The notes: a model not told the origin generated them from the sequence alone. A stretch of DNA of 48,256 nucleotides from Beijerinckiaceae bacterium (GCA_004298435.1 SCSF01000108.1:1-48256); one strand, 5' to 3'; counted from the stretch's first letter, positions 1 through 8,496 are shown. Made by a program: numbers and translations.

Positions 1-929
1 TCCACTTCGGTCGGGCGAAAATAACCGGGATCGATTGCGACCAGAACCCTGCCGCTTTTGACATCGAGGCCATATTCATCGACGCCTGCACCTTTCCACC
101 CGATCGTGATGCCGACCTCGGCGAAGGCTCGCTCGACGAATTCGCGAACCGTATGCGCTTCGCCTGTCGCAAGAACGTAATCTCCCGGCTCCGGCTGTTG
201 CAAAATGCGCCACATGCCTTCGACATAATCGCGCGCATGGCCCCAATCGCGTCTGGCATCCAGATTGCCGAGATAAAGCCGCTCTTGCAGACCAAGATGA
301 ATGGCCGCGACCGCGCGCGTAATCTTGCGCGTGACGAAGGTTTCGGAACGTGTCGCGCCCTCATGGTTGAACAGGATGCCGTTCGAGGCGTGCATCCCAT
401 AGGCTTCCCGGTAATTGATGGTGATCCAGTAGGCGTAAAGTTTGGCCGCCGCATAGGGCGAACGTGGATAGAACGGCGTCGTCTCGTTCTGCGGAATCGC
501 CTGGACCTTTCCGTAAAGCTCCGATGTCGACGCCTGATAGAAGCGTGTGGTTTCGGTGAGACCCAGAATGCGAATCGCTTCGAGGAGCCGCAAGGTGCCG
601 ATGGCATCCGAATTCGCGGTATATTCCGGCGTTTCGAAGCTCACCTGCACATGGCTTTGCGCAGCGAGATTGTAGATCTCGTCCGGCTTCACTTCCTGAA
701 CGATGCGAATGAGATTCGTCGCATCGGTCAGGTCGCCATAATGCATGAGGAACGGGACATCCTTCTCATGCGGATCGTGATAAAGATGATCGACCCTATC
801 CGTATTGATCAAGGACGAGCGGCGTTTGATGCCATGAACCATGTAGCCTTTGCCGAGAAGCAGTTCGGCAAGCAACGCGCCATCCTGCCCCGTGACCCCC
901 GTAATCAGGGCCGTTTTATGAAATGACAT
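1..929 (-). CDS. gmd: GDP-mannose 4,6-dehydratase, 3' end cut by window edge
   Basis: Converts GDP-D-mannose to GDP-4-dehydro-6-deoxy-D-mannose, the first step towards GDP-fucose, GDP-rhamnose and related sugars for surface polysaccharides; cytoplasmic. Translation from the ATG at 929 begins [17 protein letters not shown], with the extended-SDR nucleotide-binding motif GVTGQDG at residues 11-17. It continues with [11 protein letters not shown] and, further on, [12 protein letters not shown], which carries the catalytic YxxxK, then the family blocks [16 protein letters not shown] and [15 protein letters not shown]. About 309 codons are present and the C-terminus lies off the left edge (the family is usually 320-370 residues). 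No strong Shine-Dalgarno is visible. The partner gene, usually a GDP-fucose synthase, would be off-window. Family assignment is very secure. Confidence 0.96.
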   Translation of the reverse strand, partial: MSFHKTALITGVTGQDGALLAELLLGKGYMVHGIKRRSSLINTDRVDHLYHDPHEKDVPFLMHYGDLTDATNLIRIVQEVKPDEIYNLAAQSHVQVSFETPEYTANSDAIGTLRLLEAIRILGLTETTRFYQASTSELYGKVQAIPQNETTPFYPRSPYAAAKLYAYWITINYREAYGMHASNGILFNHEGATRSETFVTRKITRAVAAIHLGLQERLYLGNLDARRDWGHARDYVEGMWRILQQPEPGDYVLATGEAHTVREFVERAFAEVGITIGWKGAGVDEYGLDVKSGRVLVAIDPGYFRPTEV

Positions 930-1121
930 GAAGTTTTCTGATCCGCTCTTGAAGGCGTTGTTGGTGTGTCGACAACTCTAACGAGAGCAATGCATTTTGC
1001 AAAGACAAACTCGACAACACGCAAAAGATTTTTTGTTCGAAATACAATCTTACGCGCGTCACATATTATTACATTAATAAAATAGATTGTAGCGCACTGC
1101 CCATTCTACATTGACGCAAGG

Positions 1122-1520
1122 TTATCTTTTTCTGACATCTTCAGGCGCGGAACGCTGATGCTTCTGCATTCTCTGCTTGCACATATAATGACAGGCAATT
1201 GCAACAGCGCAGACGCCAAAGGCTGCGCCTGCCGAACTGACGATGAAATCGAACACTCCGGCTTCCCTGCCCGGTATGAAATTCTGCAACAGTTCAAAAA
1301 TGCCCGAAGCAATGCTCAGCGAAACGACTACGGCAATTCGATATGCCGTGCCGCGTTTGCGTGCGCCAAGCAGAACGCCGGTGAGAAAATAAGCGAGGAA
1401 ATGTTCCGCCGGGCCAGGCAGTCCCGTATGCGGGCGCACCGATCCCGGAACAAGGGAGAGAAGCGCGAGCGCAAGAACGGCAGCCCACGATACGAAACGG
1501 TAGAATGGTGATGAAGACAT
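1122..1520 (-). CDS. VanZ-like family membrane protein
   Basis: A 132-residue hydrophobic protein. An N-terminal membrane segment (residues about 9-27, WAAVLALALLSLVPGS) is followed by HFLAYFLTGVLLG, a third segment, GIFELLQNFIPGREAGVFDF and a last segment (AGAAFGVCAVAIACHY). The H-x-x-x-Y near residue 40 and the E-x-x-Q-x-x-x-P-G-R-x-x-x-x-x-D block are what I recognise as VanZ-like. VanZ itself gives low-level teicoplanin resistance, but most chromosomal homologues have no known role, so no resistance should be inferred. The tail is short, basic and polar. The start has no good ribosome site; the internal codons after it do not look better. It stands alone, 192 bp upstream of gmd on the same strand. 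Confidence 0.75.
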   Translation of the reverse strand: MSSSPFYRFVSWAAVLALALLSLVPGSVRPHTGLPGPAEHFLAYFLTGVLLGARKRGTAYRIAVVVSLSIASGIFELLQNFIPGREAGVFDFIVSSAGAAFGVCAVAIACHYMCKQRMQKHQRSAPEDVRKR

Positions 1521-1989
1521 GAACGGTTCGATCGCGATTCAACCTTATGCAGACAGCCGATAGCGTGCAGCAGTGCGCTCTCACGAACGGCGGCAATGCA
1601 ACTGCTGGCGAAGAGCATGCGGAGCATGGAGCCGAAAAGTTACCAGATTTTTCCAGCAAGCCTGCTTCGGGTTCTTCATTCGAAGTTTTTCAATCGGCTG
1701 GCTGAACCGCAACTTCGGCAAGATTGTTGTGGCTATCTTTCGAGTAAAATATCCTGTCGCTTCCATCCGACACAAATATATTGTACTTGCCCACTTCGTC
1801 AGCATTTTTTCTTTTCGTGATTGGACTGTGGAGCTCCGCCTGTTACGGAAAGCGGCCTGGCAGTCTTCCGGACGTCTCTTCCAGGATATGGTTTCGGAGT
1901 CGAATCTCTAAAACCTTTTGTCTTGATACGTTTTCGTCGCGCGAACCGAAAGCCGCCTCGCTCGAAAGCGCTCTGTAACCGAGGATCGA
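1521..1989. other. gene-free stretch with one repeat remnant
   Basis: Open frames exist on both strands but none has a ribosome site, a recognisable domain or codon use like the neighbours. Base composition is visibly more AT-rich than the surrounding genes around 1640-1810. The right end (about 1906-1973) carries a degenerate copy of dispersed repeat family A. Promoters for the divergent genes at 1520 and 1990 should lie here, but I cannot place them. Confidence 0.6.
1906..1973. repeat. dispersed repeat family A, copy 1 (degenerate)
   Basis: The stretch ACGTTTTCGTCGCGCGAACC followed by AAAGCCGCCTCGCTCGAAAGCGCTCT matches the family pattern of a GCGTTTTC arm, a GCGAACC core and a CGCTCGAAAACGCT arm seen at 8715, 30735, 33920, 36871 and 39257. 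The T-rich lead-in (TCTCTAAAACCTTTTGTCTT) also resembles the one at 30720. It ends 17 bp before the start of the next gene. Confidence 0.6.
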
Positions 1990-2583
1990 ATGCGTCGAAC
2001 TGTCCGCCCCTTCGTTAAAGAATTCAAAACACGCTGGTCCAAATCATCGAAATCCCGAACGGCTGAGCCCTGCCCTGACAAGCCGCACTTCCTCCAGCCT
2101 TTCCCAACCGCTGACGAGACCGCGCCAGCCCCCAACCGCGAGGACGAAGATTATCTCGCCGCGCTGAAGGCGGCAGATGCCGCATTTGGCATGCCGCATC
2201 AGATCGCCTCAAAAGGCGCAACGTCTCTCCCACACGTCGGGCGCGTATTACCGAGCCTTGTCGAAGAGCCTCTGCCCGATCCTGTTCGTTCATCTGAACC
2301 TAAACAAAAGGCGCTTGCAAAGCGTAAGGCTCCTTCAAAAAACAGCAGCATCGCGAAAGTAAAAAAGTCAGCCCCAACCGTGAAGCGGAAAGCCGCTGCA
2401 CCGTCACAAACAGCAAGCGCCAAAAGCTTGATCGCAATAGAACCGCAATCGAGGATTTTCGAGACGAGCACCGATCCAGCGAGCCGACGCGAAGCCAAGT
2501 CCATCCGAAAGAGGTGGGTTCAGAAATCGGAGCTCGGGCCGGGAGAAAAGTGGAAGCGGCGTCTCAGCAAACACGCGCGGTGA
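1990..2583 (+). CDS. conserved-looking basic hypothetical protein
   Basis: A 197-residue soluble protein of unknown function. The ATG has a good ribosome site (GAGGA about six bases upstream). The N-terminus (MRRTVRPFVKEFKTRW) looks like that of uncharacterised rhizobial proteins I have seen, with a short acidic motif EDEDYLAALKAADAAFG at about residues 51-67. The middle, roughly residues 100-150, is Lys/Ala/Ser/Pro-rich and low complexity (QKALAKRKAPSKN, KVKKSAPTVKRKAA), resembling histone-like tails. The C-terminus is again basic (KKSELGPGEKWKRRLSK-type composition). The N- and C-terminal blocks look conserved and the linker disordered. DNA or RNA binding is possible but unproven. A repeat with terminator-like folding follows at 2625. 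Confidence 0.65.
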   Translation: MRRTVRPFVKEFKTRWSKSSKSRTAEPCPDKPHFLQPFPTADETAPAPNREDEDYLAALKAADAAFGMPHQIASKGATSLPHVGRVLPSLVEEPLPDPVRSSEPKQKALAKRKAPSKNSSIAKVKKSAPTVKRKAAAPSQTASAKSLIAIEPQSRIFETSTDPASRREAKSIRKRWVQKSELGPGEKWKRRLSKHAR

Positions 2584-2624
2584 GCTTTAATGCGCTGAAA
2601 CGGGCCGTAGCACTATAAACGGAA

Positions 2625-2655
2625 GCCGCGATTCTGATTCCATCAGATTCGCGGC
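2625..2655. terminator. family B hairpin, probable bidirectional terminator
   Basis: GCCGCGATTCTGA, loop TTCCA, TCAGATTCGCGGC: a 13-bp stem with one mismatch, in the gap between two convergent genes (2583 and 2698). The core TTCTGATTCCATCAGA is shared with copies at 8781 and 13345, so it is both a dispersed repeat and a plausible terminator. The U-tract is weak. Confidence 0.55.
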
Positions 2656-2697
2656 TCTCCTTATTTGAACATCGCGGCCAAGTGGCATGTCACCGCG

Positions 2698-2877
2698 CTA
2701 TAGGCGTCTTCGTCCCAAAATGCCGCCGATAAGCGAAATGATGAACAGCACGATCGCCACCCAAAAGAGTAATCGCGCGCCCGCCATCGCGGTTCCCGCG
2801 ACGCCTCCAAATCCAAGCGCTGCTCCGATAATAGCGATAATCAAAAAGATGACCGCCCAATAAAGAAGGTTTCCCAA
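2698..2877 (-). CDS. DUF1328 family small membrane protein
   Basis: A 59-residue protein with two membrane segments: [20 protein letters not shown], then a short [12 protein letters not shown] linker, then [19 protein letters not shown] and a basic tail GRRRL. This is the standard DUF1328 (YtjA-type) plan; the role is unknown, and relatives are often stress-associated inner-membrane proteins. Start choice: an in-frame ATG at 2889 exists, but the sequence ATGGAGGTGACTTTG places a perfect GGAGG five bases before the TTG at 2877. A start at TTG also gives the usual family N-terminus directly before the first membrane segment. I therefore prefer TTG. A family B hairpin follows. Confidence 0.82.
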   Translation of the reverse strand: MGNLLYWAVIFLIIAIIGAALGFGGVAGTAMAGARLLFWVAIVLFIISLIGGILGRRRL

Positions 2878-3103
2878 AGTCACCTCCATTCGCTGAGTGT
2901 CGCTGCCCTCTAACGGTCAACTCCCAAGCTGGTTGCATTGCTCAGGCTTCCATATTGCGAACAAGCGAAGCCTTTGCGGCCAAATCCACCTGTCAAAAGG
3001 CTCTGGATGTCATCCAAAGATCAGAAGAATAATCATAATGATGAGAATGAATTTCGATGCCTGGCGTCCCTTAAAAATCCGGGTCCCGCTTTAGCATCAC
3101 GCT

Positions 3104-3256
3104 CTATGTGGCAAACCGGAAGTAAAGCGCTATGCCGCCCACGATGATGATGGCGGCAATCAAGCTGATCGCCAGAACATAGCGCATGACGTGCAGTTCG
3201 CGCGCCCCTCTGGCCTCCTCGGTCGTTTTTATGATGGGCCTGTCGTCATCCAACAT
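3104..3256 (-). CDS. 50-residue single-span membrane protein
   Basis: Too short for usual gene calling, but well supported. Translation runs MLDDDRPIIKTTEEARG, then a polar link, then a membrane segment at about residues 26-46 (VLAISLIAAIIIVGGIALYF), and ends FRFAT and TAG. A ribosome site, GGGAGCAGGGAACA, stands immediately before the ATG at 3256. The acidic and polar N-terminus followed by one C-terminal helix suggests an N-in or tail-anchored topology; the inside-positive rule gives no clear answer. It lies 227 bp upstream of the DUF1328 gene on the same strand. I do not recognise a named family. Function unknown. Confidence 0.65.
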   Translation of the reverse strand: MLDDDRPIIKTTEEARGARELHVMRYVLAISLIAAIIIVGGIALYFRFAT

Positions 3257-3331
3257 TGTTCCCTGCTCCCTTTGATCATCTCATTCTCCAACAAAGAGAA
3301 ATGGAGAAGGTTTCCGATTTCGCGGCGCCAT

Positions 3332-3399
3332 CGCAAAGCCGGGCCTTGATGGGAAAGGTGGCTGGCGCAAAGCCGGGCCTTGATGGGAAAGGTGGCTGG
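3332..3399. repeat. perfect 34-bp tandem duplication
   Basis: Two exact head-to-tail copies (3332-3365 and 3366-3399) of a unit beginning CGCAAAGCCGGGCCTTGATG and ending GGAAAGGTGGCTGG. It lies in the gap between the 50-residue gene and the LysR gene. It does not maintain any evident reading frame. The complete identity points to a recent slippage or duplication event. Confidence 0.95.
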
Positions 3400-3526
3400 A
3401 ACCGGAAGCTTCGGGTTTCCTGACCGACTATTGCATCGCCGGCGGACCAATCGACCGACAAGATCAATTCCATAACGATTAAGAATTTGATCGAACGATC
3501 GATTTCCTACATTCTGAAAGGTAATG

Positions 3527-3552
3527 CCGAAAAGCTGCTCACTTTTCGGAGG
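3527..3552 (+). promoter_or_regulatory. hairpin overlapping a Shine-Dalgarno
   Basis: CCGAAAAG, loop CTGCTCA, CTTTTCGG is a perfect 8-bp stem. Its last two bases (GG, 3548-3549) are also the first two of a GGAGG ribosome site at 3548-3552. That site serves the short frame starting at 3559. The fold could modulate access to this site. Confidence 0.5.
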
Positions 3553-3558
3553 AACGTC

Positions 3559-3600
3559 ATGCAGAAGATGAAGGGTGCAAGCCATTCGGCTTTGCATTGA
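3559..3600 (+). CDS. possible 13-residue leader peptide upstream of lysR
   Basis: ATG at 3559 lies six bases after a perfect GGAGG and encodes MQKMKGASHSALH before a TGA at 3598. It ends 26 bp before the LysR start at 3627. The strong ribosome site with such a short frame suggests a leader peptide or an upstream frame controlling the regulator. Equally it could be leftover sequence. No attenuation codon run is visible. Confidence 0.35.
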   Translation: MQKMKGASHSALH

Positions 3601-3626
3601 ATTTTTCCCTGACCCGGAGCATCGAA

Positions 3627-4535
3627 ATGACTTTGGAGCAGCTTCGTATTTTTGTTGCCGTCGCGGAACGGCAGCATGTGACGCGGGCGGCTCACGATCT
3701 GCGGCTCACGCAATCGGCGACGAGCGCCGCGATTGCCGCGCTCGAGGCCCGCTATGCAACAAAATTATTCGATAGAATCGGCCGCCGGATCGAACTGACC
3801 GATACCGGGCGGCTGTTCCTTGTCGAAGCCCGTGCCGTTCTCGCCCAAGCTGCTGCCGCGGAAGCGCTCCTCGACGATCTGGCCGGTCTGACACGCGGAA
3901 CCTTGTCGCTCGCGGCAAGCCAGACAGTCGCAAATTACTGGCTTCCGCCCTTCATGCACCGCTTCCGCAAGCTTTATCCGGGCATCACTCTCCAACTGTC
4001 GATCGGCAATACCGAGCAGGTGGCGGCCTGGGTGAATGAGATTGCTGTTGATCTCGGGCTCGTCGAAGGCGAGGTCGTCAACCCTATGCTGTCGATCAAC
4101 CCGATTGCCACTGACGATCTGGTGCTGGTGGCAAGCCCGCAGCATGTCTGGGCTCATGCGGAGAAGATCACGCCCGAGGATCTTGTCGCCACGCCATGGG
4201 TGCTGCGCGAAGCAGGCTCCGCTACACGCGCTATTCTTGAGGGCGTACTGACGCGCTATGGATTCTCCATAGCCGATTGCACCATCGCACTGGAACTGCC
4301 ATCGAACGAGGCCGTCCTCACCGCTGTTGCGGACGGCGCCGGCGCGACCATCGTTTCAGAGGTTGCGGCACGAGCGCGGATCAAGGCAGGTTCTCTGCTA
4401 AGCCGCGACATTGGGCTGCCGCGGCGGCGCTTCTATTCGCTACGCCACAAGGAGCGTTCGCTCACGGGCGCGCAGCGCGCTTTTCTCGATCTCGTGACGC
4501 ACGATGTCGGCCAACCCCAAGCTCCAGCGGAATAA
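3627..4535 (+). CDS. LysR-family transcriptional regulator
   Basis: A 302-residue regulator. The N-terminal winged helix-turn-helix covers residues about 1-60: MTLEQLRIFVAVAERQHVTR, then the recognition region QSATSAAIAALEARYATKLF and the wing R-x-G-R-R-I-E-L-T-D-T-G. A linker helix follows, then a periplasmic-binding-like effector domain from about residue 90 (TRGTLSLAASQTVANYWLPP). The start at 3627 is preferred over an in-frame ATG at 3597 because it gives the canonical N-terminus and has GGAG seven bases upstream. The effector is unknown; the effector domain start resembles CysB/CbbR-like relatives only loosely. It is convergent with cckA (19 bp apart), so its target is not obvious from position. 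Confidence 0.9.
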   Translation: MTLEQLRIFVAVAERQHVTRAAHDLRLTQSATSAAIAALEARYATKLFDRIGRRIELTDTGRLFLVEARAVLAQAAAAEALLDDLAGLTRGTLSLAASQTVANYWLPPFMHRFRKLYPGITLQLSIGNTEQVAAWVNEIAVDLGLVEGEVVNPMLSINPIATDDLVLVASPQHVWAHAEKITPEDLVATPWVLREAGSATRAILEGVLTRYGFSIADCTIALELPSNEAVLTAVADGAGATIVSEVAARARIKAGSLLSRDIGLPRRRFYSLRHKERSLTGAQRAFLDLVTHDVGQPQAPAE

Positions 4536-4554
4536 GTTGCAGCACAGCTATTCG

Positions 4555-7074
4555 TCAGGCTTGCTGCGCGATGGCGCTCTTGACCGTCTCTATCAATTGT
4601 TTCAGCGCGAATGGCTTCGGAAGGAATCCGAAGTCCTCCCCTTCCGGAAGGTTTTTGGCGAAAGCTTCTTCGGCATAGCCGGAAACGAAAATCACTTTCG
4701 CCGTGACGCCGCGCTTGCGCAATTCGCCGAACATCGTGGGGCCGTCCATCTCCGGCATGACGACATCGGAAATGATGAGATCTATCTTGCCGGAATTTGC
4801 TTCCGCCACTTCCAGCGCCTCGTAGCCTGTCGCGGCCTCAAGTACGGTATAACCGCGCGCGCTCAAGGCGCGGGCGCCGAAAGCGCGCACCGCTTCTTCA
4901 TCCTCGACGAGCAATATGGTGCCGTGGCCCGTGAGATCGGCAGCCGGTTTTTTGGCTGCTTCCTTCTTCGCCTCCTCCTCGCCTTCCGCAGGCATATAGC
5001 GCGGCAGGAGAATTCGGAAACATGTGCCGCGACCCACGACGGAATCGCAAAACACGAAGCCGCCAGTCTGCTTGACGATGCCATAGACCATCGCGAGGCC
5101 GAGGCCGGTGCCCTTTCCAACTTCCTTCGTTGTGAAGAACGGCTCGAAGATCTTTTCCTTGAGATCGGCAGGGATGCCGCGGCCGTTATCCTCGACTTCG
5201 ATCGCAACATAATCGGCCGGCACGAGAACTTTTTCGCCGAGCGCGAGACAGTCCTGCGGCGTGACGTTGCGCGTGCGAATCTCGATTCGCCCGCCGCCCA
5301 GCATGGCATCGCAGGCGTTGACGACGAGATTGACGATCACCTGCTCGAATTGATTGATATCGGCCTTGACGAGCCAGAGATCACGCCCGTGCCGCACATC
5401 GAGGCCAATCTTCTCGCCGACGAGGCGGCGCACCAGCATTTGCAGATCCGACAGCACATCGCCGAGTTGCAGAACCTGCGGCCGTAACGTCTGCCGGCGC
5501 GAGAAAGCGAGAAGCTGCCGCACCAGACCCGCGGCGCGGTTCGCGTTCTGCTTGACCTGCATGATGTCCTGAAAGGACGGATCGGTCGGCCGGTGATTGG
5601 CCAGCAGAAGGTCGGAATAACCGATGATCGCGGTCAACACGTTGTTGAAGTCATGCGCGACGCCGGCTGCAAGCTGGCCGATCGCCTCCATCTTCTGCGA
5701 TTGTGCGAAATTCTCCTGCAACTTGCGCAGTTCTGTCGTTTCGAGCGCATAGATCGTGGCTCCCGGTCCATCAGCCTCATCGGCAGCCGAGATGAAAAGT
5801 CTGGCCGAGCGATCGCGGTCGCTGCGCAAAGTGATATCGACCGGCGCAATATCGCTTTTCGAGTCGGCTGCCGCGAGAAGCGCGGCTTCGAGCCCGGGCC
5901 GGTCGGTATCCTCGACACCTCCGTAGATAGTGCGGGCGGTGGCATCCGTTGCCTTGAGCGCGTCCGGCAGAAGCTTGGCGAAGGCCGTGTTCGAACGTTC
6001 GATATGGCCGGCCTTGTCAACGATGGCGATCGCCATCGGCGTTGCGTTGAAAACTCTTGCGAAGCGGACCTGCGCGGCCCGCAAATCCTCCTCAGGTTCT
6101 TCCCCCGGCGCACGATTCAAAACCAGCGTGCGAGAAGCCCCCGCCGTCCCGTCCTGCCCGAAGGCGACGCGGTGCAGCAGCCGCACCGGCAGGCTCTGAC
6201 CATTACGGCGCTTGAAATCGATGTCGAACTGTTCCGTCAGCACGTCGCCCGGAGCGCCGGAAACGCAGGTCAGCAGCGCCGCGCCGCCGCCGGCGACGAA
6301 GTTGCCAAGCCGCAAGCCGCCGGAACCGACCTGGGCAAGATCGTAATCGAGCCAACTCGCCAAAGTCGCGTTCATGTAAGAAACGTCGCCGGACGGATCG
6401 CAGGAGAAGAAGCCCGCCGGAGCATGATCGAGAAAATCGATGGCGTGCTGCAATTCCTGGAAAACGTTCTCGTGTCTCTCCCTCTCGCGGGTCACATCGG
6501 TGACTGACCAGAGCGTGACGCGCCGCGAATTGACATAGGGCAAGGGCCTGACCTTGATCCGGTACCAGGCGACATCGCCGACGCCGTTGAGGGGTGGCGC
6601 CAGCCGCAGTTCCTCGTCGTTGCGCTTACCTTCGCGGGCTGCCTGAGCCAGACGGTAGATCGCCTCGGAGACGTCCGGCGTGCCGGCGAACAGACGCTCG
6701 ACAGGTTTCAGGGCGCTCGCATCGCTGGCGCCGGCCAGTGCCAGATAAGCCTCGTTCGCATAGAGGATCTTGCCATCCCCGTCGGTGACGATGAAACCCT
6801 CAGGGCCGGTATCGCAGACGAGTTTCGTGAGGTCGTTGCGGGCAGTCTGTCCCGCGAATTGCAGGAAGCCGACGGCATAAGCGAAGAGCGCGAAAATGCC
6901 GATGACGGCGAGCAACGCGAGAAGCCCGATGACCAGCGTCGCGGCCTCGTTTTTCGGCAGAAGCGAGAAGGCCGCAGCAGTCGCGACAAGACAAGCCGCA
7001 AACAGCAGAATCAGCACAGGACTGCCGGTGCGTTCCGTCCGGTCGATCGCGGCAGAAATCGGCTGGTCGGTCAT
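4555..7074 (-). CDS. cckA: hybrid histidine kinase CckA
   Basis: In alphaproteobacteria the membrane kinase/phosphatase CckA feeds phosphate through ChpT to the cell-cycle regulator CtrA and to CpdR. The 839-residue protein has two membrane helices (about residues 19-40 and 47-72), then PAS-like sensor regions (about 85-195, 210-310, 335-450). The HisKA block is [20 protein letters not shown] with the phosphorylated His at residue 474. The HATPase domain carries [10 protein letters not shown] (N box), DNGRGIP and [14 protein letters not shown] linker and a C-terminal receiver follow, with phospho-acceptor Asp770 in [12 protein letters not shown]. The start is ATG 7074, with GAGGTGA upstream; an in-frame TTG precedes it. 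A CtrA box lies 315 bp upstream, towards the divergent fliO-like gene. Assignment rests on the CckA-type HisKA sequence plus context. Confidence 0.93.
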   Translation of the reverse strand: MTDQPISAAIDRTERTGSPVLILLFAACLVATAAAFSLLPKNEAATLVIGLLALLAVIGIFALFAYAVGFLQFAGQTARNDLTKLVCDTGPEGFIVTDGDGKILYANEAYLALAGASDASALKPVERLFAGTPDVSEAIYRLAQAAREGKRNDEELRLAPPLNGVGDVAWYRIKVRPLPYVNSRRVTLWSVTDVTRERERHENVFQELQHAIDFLDHAPAGFFSCDPSGDVSYMNATLASWLDYDLAQVGSGGLRLGNFVAGGGAALLTCVSGAPGDVLTEQFDIDFKRRNGQSLPVRLLHRVAFGQDGTAGASRTLVLNRAPGEEPEEDLRAAQVRFARVFNATPMAIAIVDKAGHIERSNTAFAKLLPDALKATDATARTIYGGVEDTDRPGLEAALLAAADSKSDIAPVDITLRSDRDRSARLFISAADEADGPGATIYALETTELRKLQENFAQSQKMEAIGQLAAGVAHDFNNVLTAIIGYSDLLLANHRPTDPSFQDIMQVKQNANRAAGLVRQLLAFSRRQTLRPQVLQLGDVLSDLQMLVRRLVGEKIGLDVRHGRDLWLVKADINQFEQVIVNLVVNACDAMLGGGRIEIRTRNVTPQDCLALGEKVLVPADYVAIEVEDNGRGIPADLKEKIFEPFFTTKEVGKGTGLGLAMVYGIVKQTGGFVFCDSVVGRGTCFRILLPRYMPAEGEEEAKKEAAKKPAADLTGHGTILLVEDEEAVRAFGARALSARGYTVLEAATGYEALEVAEANSGKIDLIISDVVMPEMDGPTMFGELRKRGVTAKVIFVSGYAEEAFAKNLPEGEDFGFLPKPFALKQLIETVKSAIAQQA

Positions 7075-7480
7075 CAATAGTCACCTCTTCGTCCGCATAC
7101 AGCGAAACGCCACCGTCGCGCCGTCCGATTCCTGCTCGGGAGGACCGCGAAACATTGGAAACGATGGAATGGAAAAGCGTAAAAAGTCCAGCGCATTGGT
7201 AAAAAATTTAGCTTACAATTCCCTTAAGTGAGACAGCGAAGGCAGAGCCCGCCGGAAGGCTTCTGCGGAGTTCCTCCGGCCTGCCCGAACTATACTTTGA
7301 CGGCGGAGGGATATAGACTTTGCGGCGACCGCGGCCATTCGCCGGGGTTTTCTGCGGATTGGGATCGATCCGGGATTGATCCATGACGGCATTAACCATT
7401 TATTAACCTTCGCCGCGCGTCCTCCGATCCGGCGTGCTAGGGTTCCCCCAACGTCTGGCGAAGCATAGAATGGGTGGCCA
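7075..7480. promoter_or_regulatory. divergent cckA / fliO-like intergenic region
   Basis: About 400 bp without a convincing gene. It must hold the promoters for cckA (leftward) and the FliO-like gene (rightward). It includes an A/T-rich stretch near 7180-7225 and the CtrA box at 7392. A 63-codon frame on the minus strand here has no ribosome site or recognisable product. Confidence 0.6.
7392..7407 (+). promoter_or_regulatory. full CtrA-type binding site
   Basis: TTAACCATTTATTAAC fits the CtrA consensus TTAA-N7-TTAA(C) exactly. It lies 74 bp before the FliO-like start and 315 bp before cckA. In Caulobacter and relatives such boxes control flagellar and cell-cycle genes, so the site more likely acts on the FliO-like gene, possibly also feeding back on cckA. 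Binding is inferred, not shown. Confidence 0.65.
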
Positions 7481-8416
7481 ATGCCCGCCTTCAATACTCT
7501 TCTCATCGAGCACAAAGGGTTGATGATCGTAGCCGCAGCCGTGGCGATTTTTGTCGCCGCCGTCCTCGTTCTTCTCGTCTTCCGCCTGGCCTTCGGGCGG
7601 CGGCTTCGCATGTCTGGCGGACGCGCCCGGCAGATGCGCCTCGGCATCGTCGATGCCTTCGATCTCGATCGTCAGCGCCAGCTCGTCATCGTCCGCAGGG
7701 ACAATGTCGAACATCTGGTGATGATCGGCGGTCCCAACGACATTCTGATCGAATCCCAGATCATTCGCACCGAGGCCCGTAGCCGGGAAAAGGACATTCG
7801 CGACAAGGAGCCGGCGCATGTGCCCGCGCCTGCATCCAAGCCGCTCGCAGCCGAACCGAAGCTGCCCGAGCCAGCGCCAATGCCCGAGCCGCACCCCGTT
7901 GCCGCGACGCAAGAAATTTTCCCCGCCCCCGTAGCCGCACGCGCACCCAACTTCGCGCCAGTTGCCCCAGTTGCCCCAGTTGCGCACCGTCCGCCGCCCG
8001 CCGCGCCTGTCCCGAGACGGCCACCACCTGTTACACCTGTTCCGCCGTCCGTTCCGCCTGTTGCGCCGCCTCCGGTCAAACAGCCGGCGCCCGCGGCCGA
8101 GACCGCGCACGAGGGAGAGCCAGCAAGCAAACCTCAGGCTCCGCAGCCGCAAAAGCCTCCGGGAGCGCCGCATGTCGCACCTGCCCTTTCTACGCCAGGC
8201 ACGCCGCCGCCCTTCTTCCGCGCACCGCCGCGTCAGCCTCTGACTCCGTCGCCCGCACCTCAACCGGCCGCGGCTGCGCCGGCCAGCAAAGCACCCACGC
8301 CCCAAGCGGCGCCACACGAGACGGCTCCCGCAGGGCCGCCCGTGCCTTCGCTGGAAGGGCTGGAATCGCTGGAAGAGGAAATGGCCAAGCTTCTTGGCCG
8401 CAGCTCCGGCAAGTAA
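7481..8416 (+). CDS. FliO-like flagellar biosynthesis protein with Pro-rich tail
   Basis: A 311-residue protein. A short N-terminus is followed by a membrane helix at about residues 14-36 (LMIVAAAVAIFVAAVLVLLV). Then comes a FliO-like cytoplasmic block at residues about 50-90 (RLGIVDAFDLDRQRQLVIVR ending VMIGGPNDILIE). The remaining two thirds is Pro/Ala-rich low complexity, with repeats of PVAPVAPVA and PPP runs, and ends in a short conserved-looking helix (LEGLESLEEEMAKLLGR). FliO supports assembly of the FliPQR export gate in the flagellar secretion system. In rhizobia this kind of long FliO-like gene sits next to cckA, as here. The CtrA box upstream supports a flagellar role. The Pro-rich region is unlike classical FliO. 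Confidence 0.72.
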   Translation: MPAFNTLLIEHKGLMIVAAAVAIFVAAVLVLLVFRLAFGRRLRMSGGRARQMRLGIVDAFDLDRQRQLVIVRRDNVEHLVMIGGPNDILIESQIIRTEARSREKDIRDKEPAHVPAPASKPLAAEPKLPEPAPMPEPHPVAATQEIFPAPVAARAPNFAPVAPVAPVAHRPPPAAPVPRRPPPVTPVPPSVPPVAPPPVKQPAPAAETAHEGEPASKPQAPQPQKPPGAPHVAPALSTPGTPPPFFRAPPRQPLTPSPAPQPAAAAPASKAPTPQAAPHETAPAGPPVPSLEGLESLEEEMAKLLGRSSGK

Positions 8417-8439
8417 CGAAGGTTTTCGCCAATCTATCA

Positions 8440-8496
8440 GCGCGTCATGCACGGACTTGACCCACGCATCCCGGCACAGTTGTCTGGATGGCCAGA
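8440..8496. repeat. family D repeat, partial copy
   Basis: CGCGTCATGCACGGACTTGA followed by CCCACGCATCCCGG, and later CTGGATGGCC, matches the pattern of the fuller copy at 33687-33778. The CGTCATGCGCGGACTTGATC type of element is widespread in alphaproteobacterial intergenic DNA. Confidence 0.65.

Noticed and set aside
153-926. 257-codon plus-strand frame
   Set aside because: Antisense of gmd, whose minus-strand translation is unmistakable; the plus frame has no recognisable domain.
1573-1911. 112-codon plus-strand frame in a gene-free stretch
   Set aside because: No ribosome site, odd composition (many Trp/Phe/Arg), no similarity I can recognise.
3010-3075. hydrophobic stretch KFILIIMIILLIFG on the minus strand
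   Set aside because: It resembles a small membrane protein end, but the open stretch has no start codon with a ribosome site before an in-frame TAA.
5593-6507. 304-codon plus-strand frame
   Set aside because: Antisense of cckA; long only because GC-rich codon use leaves few stops.
7208-7399. 63-codon minus-strand frame in the cckA upstream region
   Set aside because: No ribosome site; overlaps the CtrA box and promoter area; composition non-descript.
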